DNA of 64,000 bases from Thermoproteota archaeon (GTDB lineage Archaea; Korarchaeota; Korarchaeia; Korarchaeales; Korarchaeaceae): positions 141,235 through 205,234 of the forward strand of contig JARZZM010000013.1 in assembly GCA_030130125.1 (NCBI GenBank), read 5' to 3'. A program made the position numbers and the translations under genes. Positions 51,829 through 61,307 of the stretch are shown here, one piece after another. The notes below the pieces were generated by a model. That model saw only the letters and a program-made list of their open reading frames with translations. It was not told the DNA's origin and made no database searches. How positions within the stretch are numbered: position 1 is the stretch's first letter; each line of letters begins with the position of its first letter.

Positions 51829-53043
51829 TTACCCTCTTGGTCTCACGTAAAAACGGAAACCACCTTGCAAGCTAATTTCTCCTTGGCTCTTACTAAAGAA
51901 CCGAGCTCTCTTTCTCTGTTCAGAATCTCCCGGAACCAGCTCCCAAGTTACTTGCAGGCATCTATCGATCCTCCCCGCTCGATCCGTTAGGATGAAGTCC
52001 ACTCTCCTTTGGAATCCTCCCAATAAAACAGGTTCTCTCCTTCCCTATATCCCATCCTCCTGAGCTCGAGGAATACCAAATCCTCCAAAAGCCTTCCTCT
52101 ACCAACCTTACCCATGTATAAACCATTATCAACTTAGGTATATCTTTGGGACGCTTCCCAAAACCATATTATACGTGGGAGAGTACTTTGGAAGAGTGAA
52201 AACGACCATAGCATCCTTTAAGTACTCTAAATATTGGTAGTCTTACTTATCTTGATTCCCATCGACTTAAGGTAACGGTACAGCGCATGTATCGATAGCT
52301 TTGTAGAGGATCTAATAGCATTCAGTAGTACCCTGAGGCCCTAATATTCCTTACCCTCCACCTCTCCACAATATCTCTAGCGACCGTCACTTCCCATATC
52401 TCTCTGAGTATCTTTTCCCTCTGCTTCGGCTCTAGTACGGCTTCCGGGTAGCCCCCATTCCATATATTCCCTAATGAGTGATAGGATCTTTGATTTCATT
52501 GAGGACGAAACTGGCTCCCTTATCTTCATCTCAAATCCCTTAGCTGCTAGGAACCCCCTGAAAGAGAAAGGAAAGACCTTCACTGTTACGGATCTTCCTC
52601 TGAGATGAGTTGCCACCTCGAGCGAGAGGAGTTTCGAGGAGGACCCAGTAACGACCCTACCCCTATCGAGGAGGTTCCCTACTGCCCTCTCCCATCCTTC
52701 AACACTTTGGACTTTATCTAGGAGAATCCAACAGGGGGTTGAGATTAGGATAAAGCTCCAAATGGAGGAGATATAGCTCAACTATGTCCTTCCACGTCGA
52801 TTCGCTTAATCTATAATCCTCTAAGTTTACGTAGAGTATGGCCTCCCTAGGGTTCTCCTTGGAAGTCAGAGATCGCCTGAAATATAAGGGTGGATTTTTC
52901 CAGCTCTTCTAGGGCCTACGACTGTTGTAGCCATATTCACACTCATTCTAAAGGTGCAAGGAGGCTTCTCTTCTCACCATATCAGGCGGCCTTAGTTCGA
53001 TATAATCCGCCAATGCTTCCTCTAAGACCGATCTGCTGACCAT
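51829..53043 (-). pseudogene. decayed AAA_14/DUF4143 ATPase gene
   Basis: Pieces of one ATPase appear in order on the minus strand but in different frames: N-terminal MVSRSVLEEALADY, Walker A (VVGPRRAGK then STLIFQ one base off), ENPREAILYVNLEDYRLSES, LLDKVQSVEGWERAV with VVTGSSSKLLS, VFPFSFRGFLAAKG, LIREYMEWG, YPEAVLEPKQREKIL, RDIVERW, then GLYMGKVGRGRLLEDLVFLEL and the nuclease-like VDFILTDRAGR. At least five frameshifts separate them. This family of archaeal ATPases is often mobile or multicopy. The gene is clearly inactive. Confidence 0.82.
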
Positions 53044-53482
53044 AACTATGTCCCTACATAGAGGGAAATTACCACGAGATCTTTCACTACATAGAGAGAA
53101 ATACAGGGTGGGTAATGCAGCTACCGCGGACTTCACTATTAGATACATTAACGAGTAGCTCACGACAACTGAATATGTAGTGGCTGGCATTGAAGTGGTC
53201 ATTCCTTAGTGCTGATGCTGTTGATGGAACGCCTCGAAACTTCATAATAACACTAGCTCTCAGGATCGAGCGTTACAACTTGATTCCTCAAGTGTTCATC
53301 GGCTTTGGCAATCCTTGTACGGCCTTCTTGTTTAAATATCCTATAGGATTTTGACCTTCTGTCAGATCGGTTCCCTTGCTGGCATCGCTCGAAAATCGCC
53401 CACGCTTAGACTGCTTGAATTAACTTAACTGGCGCAGCCCCCTGAAGGAGCCCCCTAATCCTCCCAGTTGATGGACAGCTCG
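53044..53482. other. gene-poor stretch without recognisable genes
   Basis: No convincing reading frame, RNA gene or repeat. An open frame continues upstream of the decayed ATPase on the minus strand to 53202 but resembles nothing I know. The base composition is less purine-biased than in nearby genes, in keeping with decay or an old insertion. Confidence 0.4.
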
Positions 53483-53878
53483 TCACTTATGGGAACTATG
53501 ATTAATGGTCTCCATTAAGCACTTGCCCCATATCACATTGATCCCAGCTTTCAAGCACTCTTCGATGACCTCTTCATCCTCGGAGCCCGGTTGAAACCAT
53601 ATCATCTTTATTCCCATTCGTATCGCGTCTCTCACTACCTCCCTAGCCACAGTGGGGGGAACAACGAGATTCACTAGGTCAGGCTTTTCCGGTAGACTTC
53701 TCAGATCGGGATAGGCCTTATCACCATCTATTTCCTCAGCTCTAGGGTTCACCGGATATACTTTCCTGTAGTATCTCTTGAAAAACCGGTATAGCCTGTA
53801 ACCCCACTTCTTCGGGTTTCTAGATGCTCCTACCACGGCGACAGTGTTCTCCCTCTTAAGAAAAGGCTCCAAATTCAC
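53483..53878 (-). CDS. CoA-binding domain protein (YccU-like)
   Basis: 131 residues; GTG start at 53878 after GGTGATC. Rossmann-type CoA-binding fold: VAVVGASRNPKKWGY near residue 13, VYPVNPRAEEIDG, DLVNLVVPP, IKMIWFQPGSEDEE and INVIWGKCLM at the end. It is cytoplasmic; function unknown, related to the CoA-binding part of succinyl-CoA synthetase. It lies 9 bases after the HerA-like gene in one operon. Confidence 0.88.
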   Translation of the reverse strand: MNLEPFLKRENTVAVVGASRNPKKWGYRLYRFFKRYYRKVYPVNPRAEEIDGDKAYPDLRSLPEKPDLVNLVVPPTVAREVVRDAIRMGIKMIWFQPGSEDEEVIEECLKAGINVIWGKCLMETINHSSHK

Positions 53879-53887
53879 GTGATCACC

Positions 53888-55324
53888 TCACTCGAGCTCC
53901 TTTAGGATCCTCCTGACCATTTTCAGCCTCTTTTCCAGACCTTTTATCTCTCTTTGGAGCCTCCATATCCTCCACTTCACGGCTATCCTCTTCAAGGGGT
54001 TGACCCTCCTAGATGAAAGTGCCTCCATGATGTTCCTCCTGTCCTCTATCGCCGCTTCCAGTACGAGGCTCGCCTCCATGGCTTCCGTCCTGTAGGGATC
54101 TAGGTCCTCCTCCAATAGACCAAGCTCCCTCTCGTACTCTTCCTTGAGCATCTGGTATACCGCTTCATCCATGACCTCCTTCCTACTCTCTAAGGTGCTG
54201 AGCAAGTCCCTCATTTCATTCCTCCTCTCAACCAAGCCCTTAACCACATCTGACCTCAGTCTGGCCGGAGGTAGGGACCAGATCTCAGGAGATCTGACTG
54301 AAATGCTCTTAGTTCCTCTTTCCTTAGCTTTGACCCTAGATTTGGAAGTCTTCCTTACGACTCTCCTCTTCTCGCTCTTTCCTCTCCCATTCTCCCCCTC
54401 TATCCCCCCTTCTACCACCTCATCCTTCAACTTCCTCCCTGCATCCTCAGTCTTGGAGACGTTGATCTCCGTCTGGATCGAGAGGAACCTGACCACCTCT
54501 TGCAGACTGGGAGGAGGTCTTGGCTTGGGATTCGGAGTGGAACCCAAGTGGGCGCTCTTAACACCCCCTACCTTCACGAAACCGGGCTTGAAGGTGAACG
54601 GTCCCTCCACATAAGCCACTCCCCTTTCGAGGCTGCTTATCCTCGAGGCCACGTCTTTGCTGAGCCCCAAGTACTGGATCACAGCGGACAGGTCCCTGAT
54701 GTACTCTACCCTCAGGATGATCTTGTTCTCCGCCTGACTGAGCAAGGTCTTCGAAACCAGCTGGGGCCTTTGGGTCGAGAACATGAGCCCTATGCCCTTC
54801 TTCCTCCCTCTAGTTGCCAGCGTATTCAGCCATGTTAGAGTGCTCATCGCTCCCTTGCCTAGAGTGCTGCCAGCTCCCTTCTCAGGAGCTAGCTCCTTGG
54901 CCTCATCTACCACGACCAGAAATCCATCCGGGCTTCCTATTTTCATCAGACCCTCAATGATTCCGGCTGCCAATTTAGTAGAGGTATCCGGCTTGTACTT
55001 GGACATGTCGAGGATGAAGCTGACTCCCTTGACGGCCACCTGAGCTAATCTACTAGGGGAGGCCCTCGTAAGGTCTACGTCCCCATCGGGAGATATAATA
55101 AGCATGTCGAATACATCAGCTAGGGAGGTGTGCTCTCCCTCCGGGTCTATGATGCCTACAGGATAACCTCTCTCCAGCAGCTCCTCAACCACCTTCCTTA
55201 TGGTCCAAGACTTACCGTAACCCGTTTTGGCTATAACGGCAGTCCTTCCCGTCACTAATTCGGCTATTTTCAGTCTAAATTCCTCTCCACTATCGATCTC
55301 CCGTCCTAGAACTATCGTGTCCAT
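53888..55324 (-). CDS. HerA-like DUF87 ATPase with long coiled-coil tail
   Basis: 478 residues. Walker A AKTGYGKSW near residue 32, IIDPEGEH, Walker B FLVVVDEAKELAP near residue 136, and the arginine-type motif ATRGRKKGIGLMFSTQRP are of the HerA/FtsK superfamily. After residue 270 comes a Lys/Arg-rich linker (SEKRRVVRKTSKSRVKAK) and then about 130 residues of coiled coil. Such ATPases move or resect DNA in partnership with nucleases; NurA is not next to it. The tail is unusual and could tether it to DNA or a partner. Confidence 0.85.
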   Translation of the reverse strand: MDTIVLGREIDSGEEFRLKIAELVTGRTAVIAKTGYGKSWTIRKVVEELLERGYPVGIIDPEGEHTSLADVFDMLIISPDGDVDLTRASPSRLAQVAVKGVSFILDMSKYKPDTSTKLAAGIIEGLMKIGSPDGFLVVVDEAKELAPEKGAGSTLGKGAMSTLTWLNTLATRGRKKGIGLMFSTQRPQLVSKTLLSQAENKIILRVEYIRDLSAVIQYLGLSKDVASRISSLERGVAYVEGPFTFKPGFVKVGGVKSAHLGSTPNPKPRPPPSLQEVVRFLSIQTEINVSKTEDAGRKLKDEVVEGGIEGENGRGKSEKRRVVRKTSKSRVKAKERGTKSISVRSPEIWSLPPARLRSDVVKGLVERRNEMRDLLSTLESRKEVMDEAVYQMLKEEYERELGLLEEDLDPYRTEAMEASLVLEAAIEDRRNIMEALSSRRVNPLKRIAVKWRIWRLQREIKGLEKRLKMVRRILKELE

Positions 55325-55508
55325 CGTAGGTCACCACTCCCCGGAAATTTAAGGGAACCGGCACAGAGTTAGAAAATCAGATGAATAAAATAAAATTAGA
55401 TAATTCTAAGTTAAGTCCGTGAACTTTCGCTTTCGCGTAATGATTTTAAGTTATACCATACGTCAAGATGTTACTACGACGGATCTCCAACCTCGGGAGG
55501 CCTGAAAT

Positions 55509-57461
55509 ATGAGGAAGATATTCTGGTTACCAATCCTGTCCATAGCTGCGCTGACGTTGGCGTTCGCATTACTACCAGTGCTGGCTAACCCTGGGGAGGT
55601 CGGTTTCGGAGATGCTCAGAGCGTCGAGGCATCAGCGCAGGAAGTTATGGCTAGGGTGAGCCCGGAAACGAAGGCCTGTCTGAACTGCCACGCTGACCCC
55701 AATACTGTTAAGATGCAGGTTCCCTATTACGACTGGTTGAGGAGTAAGCATGCTTGGCATACTCCTGACGAGCTGGAAGCCTATTACAGGAACATCTTCG
55801 GACAGGACGCCAATCTGGCCAGCAAGTTCAAGGGATACCCGTACGTCGTGGGATGTTATGAATGCCACGGAATGTTCGCCGATTCCGACAGGCCCGATGT
55901 CGTTGACCACAATGGCTACAAGATCGTGGTGGATGTGACCCCGAAGGACTGTCAGCAGTGTCACTATAAGGAGACCAAGGAGATGAGCTGGACTAAGCAC
56001 GCGTTCGCCGCACTTAACGCTAACCTCAAGCCTTGGTACACCCTCGTACTCCAGAAGACCTATGGAGATATCGCCAAGGCTGAATACGACAAGCTGTTCA
56101 AGGATGTGGTCGAGTGGCCGTTCTACAAGAAGTACGCGAAGGACTTCTATAACGGAGACGAGAAGGCCGTGAACGCGAGCAAGTATTACTTCTACGGCGA
56201 CAAGTTCAAGTTCGTATCGACCCTCTATCCATCTCACGGAATGCTCACTCACGAGGTGCCCAACCTGACCGCCAACTACTTGGGCATAGACTACCACTTC
56301 ATCATGGAGCATCCCAAGTACAACAACTCCTACGTGTACTTGGCCTGTATGGAGTGCCACGGCTCCGCAGTGCTACCGGCCAAGCCCAACGCCATAGTCG
56401 GTGTCGACGCGCCCTATGCTAAGGTCGATGGCACTCCCGACATGGTGCTCCTCGGATGGCCCAATAACGGCGCCGGAAGGGTAAACCCCGACGGAAGCCT
56501 TGGCAGCTGCGCCACATGCCACACGAGACATACCTTCAGCATGGAGGAGGCTAGGAAGCCCCACACCTGTGGTCAGTGCCATCTCGGATACGACCACCCG
56601 CAGATAGAGATCTACGAGGAAAGCAAGCACGGTAACATATACGATTCCGAGGGAGAATCTTGGAACTACACCAACCTGCCGTGGGTGCCCGGAGTGGACT
56701 TCAGGGCCCCGACCTGCGCTACCTGTCACATGAGCCACCTCGCCGACAAGAATGGCAAGATTATAGTGCCGGGAACTCACGACCTCGGAGCTAGGCTAAC
56801 TTGGGAGATACAGGCTAAGTGGAGCTTCGGTCAGACGTACTATCCTGACCCACTGAACAACAAGTTCAATAAGAAGAGGCCAGACTGGAAGAATCCGCTC
56901 ACCATGGGCAACGCCGCCCTATCCTCGACTGACAACCCGAGGGGCAGGATGATGTCGGTGTGCAAGAGCTGCCACTCCAGCGAATGGGTGTACTCGTACT
57001 TCACTTGGTACGACAGCGTAAACATGGACTACAACATAACGTGGAAGTACGCAATAGACATGCTCAAGAAGGCCTACGAGCAGGGAATACAGGAGGATAG
57101 GAAGGGCCAGACCATAATGGATAGGAAGGCTTTGGGAGACGACACGGACGAGTACATGGAGATCATGTACTACTACATATGGCACCACGACGGCAGGAGG
57201 TGGAGGATGGGAGCCTCCATGATGGGTCCGGACTACACGCACTGGCTCGGTATAGTCGATACGGTCATGGACAAGCTAGGGAGGATGTCTGCCTATTACG
57301 AGACCCAGCTCAAGATAAAGCAGCTGGAGAGCAAGGTTGAGAAGGTATCAGGAGCTGGCGTTGGCGCCGGAATGAACATGTTCACCTTCATAGCGACGGT
57401 GCTCTCTCTGGTGGCCATCGTACTGGTACTCATCGACATCCTAGTAAGGAGGAAGAAGTAA
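55509..57461 (+). CDS. octaheme cytochrome c of the HAO family, membrane-anchored
   Basis: 650 residues. Signal peptide at residues 1-26 and one C-terminal helix near 620-643 (FIATVLSLVAIVLVLIDILV). Eight CxxCH sites have cysteines at 57/60, 116/119, 148/151, 280/283, 334/337, 354/357, 403/406 and 485/488. GSCATCHTRHTFS, CGQCHLGYDHPQ, IYEESKHGN and WRMGASMMGPDYTHW are typical of hydroxylamine oxidoreductase-like proteins; the fourth heme would be the active one. Family members oxidise hydroxylamine or hydrazine, or reduce nitrite/hydroxylamine, depending on whether a cross-linking Tyr is present, which I cannot settle. It is directly followed by the cytochrome c maturation genes. Confidence 0.9.
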   Translation: MRKIFWLPILSIAALTLAFALLPVLANPGEVGFGDAQSVEASAQEVMARVSPETKACLNCHADPNTVKMQVPYYDWLRSKHAWHTPDELEAYYRNIFGQDANLASKFKGYPYVVGCYECHGMFADSDRPDVVDHNGYKIVVDVTPKDCQQCHYKETKEMSWTKHAFAALNANLKPWYTLVLQKTYGDIAKAEYDKLFKDVVEWPFYKKYAKDFYNGDEKAVNASKYYFYGDKFKFVSTLYPSHGMLTHEVPNLTANYLGIDYHFIMEHPKYNNSYVYLACMECHGSAVLPAKPNAIVGVDAPYAKVDGTPDMVLLGWPNNGAGRVNPDGSLGSCATCHTRHTFSMEEARKPHTCGQCHLGYDHPQIEIYEESKHGNIYDSEGESWNYTNLPWVPGVDFRAPTCATCHMSHLADKNGKIIVPGTHDLGARLTWEIQAKWSFGQTYYPDPLNNKFNKKRPDWKNPLTMGNAALSSTDNPRGRMMSVCKSCHSSEWVYSYFTWYDSVNMDYNITWKYAIDMLKKAYEQGIQEDRKGQTIMDRKALGDDTDEYMEIMYYYIWHHDGRRWRMGASMMGPDYTHWLGIVDTVMDKLGRMSAYYETQLKIKQLESKVEKVSGAGVGAGMNMFTFIATVLSLVAIVLVLIDILVRRKK

Positions 57462-57523
57462 GTTAGAGGAGCTAAACTCCCCCAACAACATTATTTTTTA
57501 TTCGAGGCGTGAGGGATCCCCCA

Positions 57524-58564
57524 ATGAGAAAGCTAGTAGCGGCGCTGGCTGTCACGTCACTAGTGGATGCTGCAACCCTGTGGATTTCCCAGGTGTTAGG
57601 TCCGTTCCCTTCCGTGGTTCCCCTAGGAAATCCGACCGCTTATAGGAACCTATATGTGCATGTCCCCATCTCCGTGTCTACCTATCTACTCTTCACCTTG
57701 GGATTCTTCCTAGCGCTCTCCTACCTCCTCAAGGGAAAGGGATGGATGGAGGAGACGGCCCATTCCTTCATAGTGACGGGCCTCGTGATGGGCTTCTCCA
57801 CCCTAGTCACCGGCATGATATGGGCATCGGAATCATGGGGCTCAGCTTGGAACTGGGATCCCAGGGAGACTGGAGTCCTTTTCATGTTCTTAGCCTTCTT
57901 AGTTTACTTGGCTGTCAGGTCTAGCATAAAGGACCCTGATGTGAGGCCCAAGGTATCTATGGCCTTCGCCGTTGCCGCCTACGCTACAATTCCACTCAGC
58001 TTCTTGGTCCCCTACTTGATGCCTAGCCTGCATCCCACCATGCCGGAGACCAGCATGTTCATCAGGGGAGGGCTCACTCCCCTGATCTTCGGGGGCAGAA
58101 TAATCTTGGTCTCACTGGAAGGAGCGCTCTTGGCCCATCTTATTAGATCCGGAGGTGTGAGAGGCGCTAAGCTTGCGGTCATTCCGGTGGTTCTGGTGGC
58201 CGCGCTGTTGCTAGCGATGCAGCTGCCCCCCAACTTGGCAGGGGGCGAGACTCTCAAGGTCCAGGTGATATCCGGCACGGTGGAAAATGGGACCTTACAT
58301 CTGAAGGTGAGGTCCCCCCTAGGAACTTACGACCTCCTCTACAAAGGGAAACCACCGATAAATCCGCTCTTCGTCACATTCGGTGGAGGGAGGAGGCTAA
58401 CTCTGGAGAAGCACTGGCTGCAGGTGGAAGGGAAGGTCGAGGACGGTACCATAGTGGCGAGCAGCCTGAAGCTGATACCTTATTGGGGGAATCCCGTCAA
58501 CGCGATGATATACGCGCTAACCCTTTTCACCCTCGCCTACCTAGCAGGGAGGGAGAGGAAATGA
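57524..58564 (+). CDS. ccmC: CcmC-like heme handling protein with extra C-terminal domain
   Basis: 346 residues from ATG 57524 (box TTATTTTTTATT about 28 bases upstream). Residues 1-230 are a six-helix CcmC core with the tryptophan-rich motif WGSAWNWDPRET and flanking histidines (HVPIS, LHPTMP). After the core comes an exported beta-rich stretch of about 80 residues (LKVQVISGTVENGTLHLKV to WLQVEGKVEDGTIVASSLK) and one more helix. That domain looks like an OB fold similar to CcmE, which is encoded next. CcmC loads heme on CcmE. Confidence 0.88.
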   Translation: MRKLVAALAVTSLVDAATLWISQVLGPFPSVVPLGNPTAYRNLYVHVPISVSTYLLFTLGFFLALSYLLKGKGWMEETAHSFIVTGLVMGFSTLVTGMIWASESWGSAWNWDPRETGVLFMFLAFLVYLAVRSSIKDPDVRPKVSMAFAVAAYATIPLSFLVPYLMPSLHPTMPETSMFIRGGLTPLIFGGRIILVSLEGALLAHLIRSGGVRGAKLAVIPVVLVAALLLAMQLPPNLAGGETLKVQVISGTVENGTLHLKVRSPLGTYDLLYKGKPPINPLFVTFGGGRRLTLEKHWLQVEGKVEDGTIVASSLKLIPYWGNPVNAMIYALTLFTLAYLAGRERK

Positions 58565-58974
58565 AGGGAGTGTTGCTGGCAGCGTCCATAGCCTTGGTGG
58601 TCCTCTTGGTGGGATATATGGCTATAACCTCCAGCTCGTACGAGCAGGTATCTCAGCTCGCCAAGTATAGGAAGCCCACGATGGTCACGGTCAGGGCCCT
58701 CGTGGCTGACATCAAGACCCTGCCCGAGAAGGATCTGATACTCTTCTTGCTGGAAGACGAGAACGGGAGCAAGATCTACGCCTTTTATGGCCTCACTAGG
58801 TTTATCAGCCAGTACGGGGCCCCACCCTCCCACTCGACGGTGGAACAGGAGGTCATCATTAGGGGGATGTTCTATCCCGAGAGGATGGGAGATGTTCTGG
58901 GGAGGATGGAGATAAAGGAGATCCTGCAGGGGTGCCACAAGGCCTACGAGGCCCCTCCAGCCACGGGTGGTTGA
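58561..58974 (+). CDS. ccmE: CcmE heme chaperone, CxxxY type
   Basis: 137 residues; ATGA overlap with ccmC. One N-terminal membrane helix (residues 5-25), then the OB-fold domain, with the heme-binding motif CHKAY near the C-terminus. Most bacterial CcmE bind heme through HxxxY; archaeal and sulfate-reducer forms use Cys instead, as here. It receives heme from CcmC and passes it to CcmF. Confidence 0.85.
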   Translation: MKGVLLAASIALVVLLVGYMAITSSSYEQVSQLAKYRKPTMVTVRALVADIKTLPEKDLILFLLEDENGSKIYAFYGLTRFISQYGAPPSHSTVEQEVIIRGMFYPERMGDVLGRMEIKEILQGCHKAYEAPPATGG

Positions 58975-59604
58975 GTGATACTCGAGTTCAGGGATGTGTG
59001 GAAGAGCTTCGGGAGCGGGTACGTGATAAGGGGGATCACCCTCTCCTTAGGAAGGGGGGAGCTGGTGGCGATAGTAGGCCCCAATGGTTCCGGGAAGACC
59101 ACCATCCTGAGGCTAGCCTCGGGCCTCATAGCTCCCTCGAGGGGAGAGGTACTAGTGGAAGGGAAGGATGCCAGAAGCCCCGCTGCCAAGGCCCTCCTAG
59201 GTTATGTCCCCCACTATCCACCCCTCTACGGGGACCTGACCGTTCGGGAGAATCTGATATATTACGCGGGCCTCTACGGATATGCTGACCTGTCCAACGT
59301 AGAGCCCATCTTGAAGGAGCTCGGTCTGGACGCCTTCTTTGATAGGAGAGTCGTCGAGTTGAGTTACGGGTGGAGGAAGAGGGTGGATATTGTGAGGGCC
59401 CTCCTCCACGACCCACCCCTGCTCCTCATTGACGAACCGTTCTCCGGACTGGATGACGCAGGGAGGAGGTGGCTGATCGAGTTCCTCACCCGGTTGGTGT
59501 CAGCTGGCAGGACAGTGGTCATGACATCTCCAAGGGCGGATGTGGAGCTGGAAGCGAATGTGTACGAGATCAGGGAGGGAAGATTGAGTGCTGCTACAGG
59601 TTGA
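58975..59604 (+). CDS. ccmA: CcmA heme-transport-associated ABC ATPase
   Basis: 209 residues, GTG start directly after the ccmE stop. Walker A GPNGSGKTT, signature LSYGWRKR (a degenerate LSGGQ, common in CcmA), Walker B LLLIDEPFSGLD. With CcmB and CcmC it releases holo-CcmE. Overlaps ccmB by 17 bases. Confidence 0.9.
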   Translation: MILEFRDVWKSFGSGYVIRGITLSLGRGELVAIVGPNGSGKTTILRLASGLIAPSRGEVLVEGKDARSPAAKALLGYVPHYPPLYGDLTVRENLIYYAGLYGYADLSNVEPILKELGLDAFFDRRVVELSYGWRKRVDIVRALLHDPPLLLIDEPFSGLDDAGRRWLIEFLTRLVSAGRTVVMTSPRADVELEANVYEIREGRLSAATG

Positions 59605-60232
59605 GAGGATCCTGTGGAAGGACCTGAAGCTCGAGGCTAGGAACCTGCCAGAGCTGGGCGGAGCGGCCATATTCTCGGTGGCATCGTCCAGCTTGCTGGG
59701 CTTCTCACTAAGCAGGTTGCCGGTTGAGGATCCCCTTCCCTTGGCAGGTACCGGCCTCATGCTCATCGCCCTCTTCCTATCGGTCTTCACCTCGGTCATG
59801 ACCGTTGTGAGGGAGGAGGATCTTGGCACGCTGGATGGAGTCAGGATGTCGCCCGTCGAACCGGTAACCTTCTTCCTAGCGAAACTCCTTCTTACTTTCA
59901 TCCTGTTGGAGACCCTGATCACGCTGTCCTTCCTGACCACCGTGGGTCTGTCTGGCTGGACCGAGGGAGCGATCTACCTCTATTCCCTAGTAGCCTCATC
60001 CGGGGTCTATCTGGCGTCAATATCGGCCCTATCCTCAGCTATTTCCGTCTACCTGAGAGCGAGGGGAGTTCTCTTACCTACCATGATCCTCGTGCTGAGC
60101 CTCCCGATAATTCAGGAGACCCTCTCATTCCTGACCTCTGGGGATTACTCTCGAACCGTGATACTAGCTACTTCGGGCCTCTTGTTCTCACTGATCGCCT
60201 CTTGGTTGGCTGGTTACATTCTGGAGGTGTGA
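59588..60232 (+). CDS. ccmB: CcmB-like ABC membrane subunit
   Basis: 214 residues with six hydrophobic segments and the family stretch REEDLGTLDGVRMSPVEP near residue 75. GTG start within the end of ccmA. Identity rests on topology and position as much as on sequence. Confidence 0.84.
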   Translation: MLLQVERILWKDLKLEARNLPELGGAAIFSVASSSLLGFSLSRLPVEDPLPLAGTGLMLIALFLSVFTSVMTVVREEDLGTLDGVRMSPVEPVTFFLAKLLLTFILLETLITLSFLTTVGLSGWTEGAIYLYSLVASSGVYLASISALSSAISVYLRARGVLLPTMILVLSLPIIQETLSFLTSGDYSRTVILATSGLLFSLIASWLAGYILEV

Positions 60233-60235
60233 GTA

Positions 60236-61303
60236 ATGAGGGTAAGCTATCAGAACATCTTGGCCATTGTCATCGTGCTGACGTCCGTGGGTCTCGGCCT
60301 CCTAGTCTCCTTCAGCAGCAAGGGTGTTGCCATACAGGTCTATGCAGGGGAGCTGGACAGGCAGCTCAAGGAGGGAGTAGTGGCCGTCATGTTCTGGAGC
60401 GAGACCTGCTCCTCCTGCGAGTTGATGAAGCCCTACTGGATGCAGGTGGAGGCCTCTCCGCCCGAGGGCGTCCGCGTGATGGATGTGCCCCTCGTTCCCG
60501 GGGAGACTGACCGGCTCTTCATGGAGTACGGGGTCACGGAGACCCCCACCTTCTTAGTCCTCAGGGAGGGCGCCGTGGTGGCCAAGATCGTGGGCCCGGT
60601 TCAGTCCGACGACCCGGCCCTATACTTCAGGAGATGGATAGAATCAGCTGCTAAGATGGCGAGTACCTCCGAAGAGCAGGTCACGGGATGGGAACCGGCC
60701 ACACTTGCCCTTCTCCCATTCTTGGGTGCGCTGGTCGCCCTATCTCCCTGCTCGGCGCCTATAGTCGCTGCCTACGCCACCATGGGGAGGGTGAGGGGGA
60801 AGGGAGATTACGCTGTCTGTCTGGGATCCTCGTTCTTCGGTACAATGGTTTTGGGTTCTCTCATGGTCATCGCAGCTTCCTTCGTGGCGGGCCTCATCAA
60901 GGGATTGACCTTCGCCCTAGCCGTGGCCGCCATACTTTTCGGGTCGCTCACCATCTTCACTGCCTCTGAATCCTGTCCTTTACCGGGCCAGAGGGTGAGA
61001 GGGTTACTATCATCCGGCCTACCAGCGGCGTGCTTCAGCTTCGGTCTGGTATCCCTTCAGTGCAGCCTGCCCTTGCTCGCTGGCTACATAGCCCTCATAA
61101 GCGCGACCGGCGATGTGCTCGCCGGGGTAGCGGGCGTGGCTCTGCTCGCCCTAGGCATGGCAGCCGCACTGGTCGCCTCCCTCTACTTGGCGAAGAGGGC
61201 GACCGGAGCCTTCTCCAAGGCCATGAAGAACCCTGCTTGGCTGGAGAGGATAAGCGGTGGTATTCTCATAGCCTTGGGCATCTACCTCCTGCTTGTGAGG
61301 TGA
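60236..61303 (+). CDS. thioredoxin-CcdA fusion for cytochrome c maturation
   Basis: 355 residues. An N-terminal membrane anchor (residues 7-27) is followed by an exported thioredoxin fold with the redox pair in SETCSSCEL (near residue 58) and the cis-Pro region ETPTFLV. From residue 155 there are six helices of CcdA/DsbD type, with membrane cysteines in LSPCSAPI and LQCSLP. So electron transfer through the membrane and apocytochrome reduction, usually by CcdA plus CcmG, are joined in one protein. It reduces CxxCH sites before heme attachment. Follows ccmB by 3 bases. Confidence 0.86.
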   Translation: MRVSYQNILAIVIVLTSVGLGLLVSFSSKGVAIQVYAGELDRQLKEGVVAVMFWSETCSSCELMKPYWMQVEASPPEGVRVMDVPLVPGETDRLFMEYGVTETPTFLVLREGAVVAKIVGPVQSDDPALYFRRWIESAAKMASTSEEQVTGWEPATLALLPFLGALVALSPCSAPIVAAYATMGRVRGKGDYAVCLGSSFFGTMVLGSLMVIAASFVAGLIKGLTFALAVAAILFGSLTIFTASESCPLPGQRVRGLLSSGLPAACFSFGLVSLQCSLPLLAGYIALISATGDVLAGVAGVALLALGMAAALVASLYLAKRATGAFSKAMKNPAWLERISGGILIALGIYLLLVR

Positions 61304-61307
61304 GCTC

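Noticed and set aside
55632..56360. 242-codon minus-strand frame inside the octaheme cytochrome gene
   Set aside because: Shadow of the cytochrome reading frame with Val/His/Leu-rich composition and no family match.
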